Position numbers and translations under genes: made by a program
Origin: Pseudomonas duriflava
GTDB lineage: Bacteria > Pseudomonadota > Gammaproteobacteria > Pseudomonadales > Pseudomonadaceae
Direction: 5' to 3'
Length of the DNA stretch: 64,000 bases
Assembly (NCBI RefSeq): GCF_007830155.1
Contig: NZ_VLKY01000004.1
Span: 124,001 to 188,000, forward strand
In this document: one piece after another, positions 62,121 to 64,000 of the stretch
Layout: each line of letters opens with the position of its first letter
Numbering within the stretch: the stretch's first letter is position 1
Notes under the pieces: model-generated
Database searches by the model: none
The model's input: only the letters and a program-made list of their open reading frames with translations
What the model was told of the DNA's origin: nothing

Positions 62121-63179
62121 ATGACGCAGAGAAAGATCATCCATATCGATTGCGACTGCTTTTATGCCGCTGTCGAGATGCGTGACGACCCTCGGTTGGC
62201 TGGACGGCCCTTGGCCGTGGGCGGTACGCCTGACCGGCGAGGTGTGGTCGCTACATGCAATTACGAGGCGCGGGCTTATGGGGTGCGCTCGGCCATGGCC
62301 TCGCACCAGGCCCAGCGACTATGTCCGGATATTGTTTTTGTCCGTCCTCGCTTTGATGTATACAAGGCCGTATCGCGTCAAATTCACACGATTTTTCGCG
62401 ATTTTACTGATTTGATCGAGCCGCTTTCGTTGGATGAGGCTTATCTTGACGTATCAGATAGCTCACATTTTGCTGGCAGCGCCACGCGGATTGCCCAAGA
62501 GATCCGTCGGCGGGTCTGGGAAGAGCTAGAAATTACAGTCTCGGCGGGCGTCGCGCCAAACAAGTTTCTAGCCAAGATTGCCAGCGATTGGCGCAAGCCC
62601 AATGGATTGTTCGTAATTACCCCGCCGGAAGTAGAAGGTTTTGTAGCCACGCTGCCGGTTGCGCGCCTGCATGGAGTGGGCAAGGTCACAGCGGACAAAC
62701 TGGCACGTCTGGGTATCGAACGCTGCGTGCATTTGTTGGAGTGGGGACGGCTGGCTCTGATCAAGGAGTTTGGTAGTTTTGGGGAGCGCTTATGGAAGCT
62801 GGCCCAAGGCGTTGATGAGCGTCCAGTGGAGGTTGATAGCCGTAGGCAATCCTTAAGTGTCGAAAATACCTTTGATCATGACTTGCCGGATCTGGCGTCC
62901 TGCACCGCTCAACTGCCAGCGCTGCTCGAAGAGTTGACCGAGCGGCTAGGGCGGCTCGATGCTAGCTACCGGCCGGAAAAACCTTTTGTCAAAGTGAAGT
63001 TTCATGACTTTACCCAGACAACTCTCGAACAGGCCGGTGCTGGACGAGATATCGACAGTTATCGACGTTTGCTAACCCAGGCCTTTATGCGCGGTGCCAA
63101 ACCGGTGCGTTTGCTGGGTGTGGGGGTACGTCTGATCGATTTACGTGAAGGCGACCGGCAGTTGACATTATTCGACTAG
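62121..63179 (+). CDS. dinB: DNA polymerase IV DinB
   Basis: Y-family translesion polymerase. The 352 residues start MTQRKIIHIDCDCFYAAVEMRDD; catalytic acidic residues are in IDCDCF (Asp9-type) and SLDEAYLDVS. The fingers, thumb (helix-hairpin-helix GVGKVTADKLARLGI) and little-finger domain are all present, and a beta-clamp-binding QLTLFD closes the protein. I do not see a CTG-N10-CAG LexA box in the 150 bp upstream, so SOS control is not shown here. Confidence 0.96.
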   Translation: MTQRKIIHIDCDCFYAAVEMRDDPRLAGRPLAVGGTPDRRGVVATCNYEARAYGVRSAMASHQAQRLCPDIVFVRPRFDVYKAVSRQIHTIFRDFTDLIEPLSLDEAYLDVSDSSHFAGSATRIAQEIRRRVWEELEITVSAGVAPNKFLAKIASDWRKPNGLFVITPPEVEGFVATLPVARLHGVGKVTADKLARLGIERCVHLLEWGRLALIKEFGSFGERLWKLAQGVDERPVEVDSRRQSLSVENTFDHDLPDLASCTAQLPALLEELTERLGRLDASYRPEKPFVKVKFHDFTQTTLEQAGAGRDIDSYRRLLTQAFMRGAKPVRLLGVGVRLIDLREGDRQLTLFD

Positions 63180-63279
63180 CTGTCACTTACGAGGTAGCGT
63201 TCGTCAGGGATTCAGCTGGCGCAGTTTGCCACGGCCTCGTGTCTGCCCTTCCTGCAGAGCATCGTCTATCAAGTTGCTT

Positions 63280-64000
63280 CTATAAGACACAATTAACAGG
63301 CTGGCCCTGTTGCCAGGCTAGGATGTTATCCAGAGTGGTCTGAGCAATGGCCGTCAAGGCTTCCTGAGTCAGGAACGCTTGATGAGCAGTCACAATGACG
63401 TTGGGGAAGCTCAAGAGTCTGGCGAGTATATCATCCTGTAGAGGCTCGTCGGAGCGATCGGCAAAGAACAAAGCCGCCTCTTCTTCATAAACATCCAGAC
63501 CCAGGTAGCCCAAGCTACCGTTTTTCAGAGAGTCGATCAGGTCAGCCGTAGCAACAAGTCCGCCACGGCTCGTGTTGATCAACATGGCGCCACGCTTCAT
63601 GTGACTAAGGCTGTTCCGGTCAATGATATAACGAGTTTCAGGCGTGAGCGGGCAGTGCAGGCTAACAATGTCCGCGCTAGCGAGTAACGTCTCGACGGCT
63701 ACATATTGCACTCCAACAGCTTGCAGTTGCTCGTTGGGGTACGGATCACTTGCCAGAACGGTACAGCTAAATCCCCGCATAATTCGGGCAAAGACCTGGC
63801 CGATTTGACCCGTGCCGATGACGCCTACTGTTTTTCCATTCAGGTCGAAGCCCGTCAGCCCATGCAAAGAAAAGTCACCGTCTCGCGTCCGATTGCTGGC
63901 GCGAGGGAGGCGGCGATTGAGTGTGAGGATCAGGGCAACGGCATGTTCCGCGACTGCATGAGGCGAATAAGCTAGAACGCGAACCACAGTTAGTCCAAGG
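63280..64000 (-). CDS. ldhA: D-lactate dehydrogenase LdhA, 3' part
   Basis: NAD-dependent fermentative lactate dehydrogenase of the D-2-hydroxyacid dehydrogenase family. The window ends inside the gene; about 240 C-terminal residues are visible. The family's AYSPHAVAEHAVALILTLNR block, Rossmann motif VGVIGTGQIGQVFA, INTSRGG (substrate Arg), the Glu in LGLDVYEEEA and catalytic His in VTAHQAFLT are present and match P. aeruginosa LdhA closely. It is convergent with dinB, with 100 bp between stops. Confidence 0.93.
   Translation of the reverse strand, partial: LGLTVVRVLAYSPHAVAEHAVALILTLNRRLPRASNRTRDGDFSLHGLTGFDLNGKTVGVIGTGQIGQVFARIMRGFSCTVLASDPYPNEQLQAVGVQYVAVETLLASADIVSLHCPLTPETRYIIDRNSLSHMKRGAMLINTSRGGLVATADLIDSLKNGSLGYLGLDVYEEEAALFFADRSDEPLQDDILARLLSFPNVIVTAHQAFLTQEALTAIAQTTLDNILAWQQGQPVNCVL

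Overview
The window looks like core chromosome of a Pseudomonas (Gammaproteobacteria). Gene order and protein sequence both point there: skp-lpxD-fabZ-lpxA-lpxB-rnhB-dnaE-accA-tilS-pyrG-kdsA-eno-ftsB-ispD, then adhC/fghA-ispF-truD-surE-pcm-nlpD-rpoS-rsmZ-fdxA-mutS, then cinA-recA-recX, erdR-dgkA and finR-fpr. Base composition appears, by eye, less GC-rich than most Pseudomonas. I cannot name the species. No prophage, transposon, CRISPR array or obvious genomic island was seen.

Layout. 1-15.8 kb: lipid A and fatty acid synthesis, replication (rnhB, dnaE), tRNA-Ile lysidine synthesis, CTP, KDO-8-P, enolase, cell division (ftsB) and isoprenoid (ispD) genes, all on +. 15.9-20.3 kb: a bacterial eRF1-like gene, then a LysR regulator divergent from the glutathione-dependent formaldehyde detoxification pair. 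20.4-29 kb: ispF-truD-surE-pcm-nlpD-rpoS, the Gac/Rsm small RNA rsmZ with an upstream GacA box, then fdxA and mutS on the other strand. 29-30.5 kb: four small genes. 30.5-35.7 kb: a complete 2-ketogluconate utilisation locus (ptxS-kguE-kguK-kguT-kguD) with PtxS operators. 35.9-38.1 kb: cinA-recA-recX with a LexA box. 38.2-45.9 kb: LOG-family protein, a secreted small protein, a DTW enzyme, a DMT permease, erdR, dgkA, finR/fpr, trmO. 46-48.8 kb: cadmium/zinc efflux ATPase and its MerR regulator, sharing a MerR-type promoter. 48.9-53.7 kb: rimO, an aldo/keto reductase and kup. 54.1-58.1 kb: an AcvB/VirJ-like lipase and mprF. 58.2-58.5 kb: two tandem initiator tRNA genes. 58.6-64 kb: small proteins, a chemoreceptor, dinB and the 3' part of ldhA.

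Most notable. Two genes are broken by a single extra base: mprF at a run of six C/G, and the aldo/keto reductase exactly inside its twin-arginine signal. Either these are real inactivations or phase-variable states, or the assembly has indels. The tandem initiator tRNAs differ at the 1:72 position (A1:A72 against C1:A72). Regulatory DNA is easy to read in this window: rsmZ with its GacA site, PtxS operators, the CadR promoter, a LexA box, a sigma-28 promoter, a FinR-like dyad and an unexplained perfect 15-bp palindrome upstream of the reductase. I found no clearly new multi-gene system.
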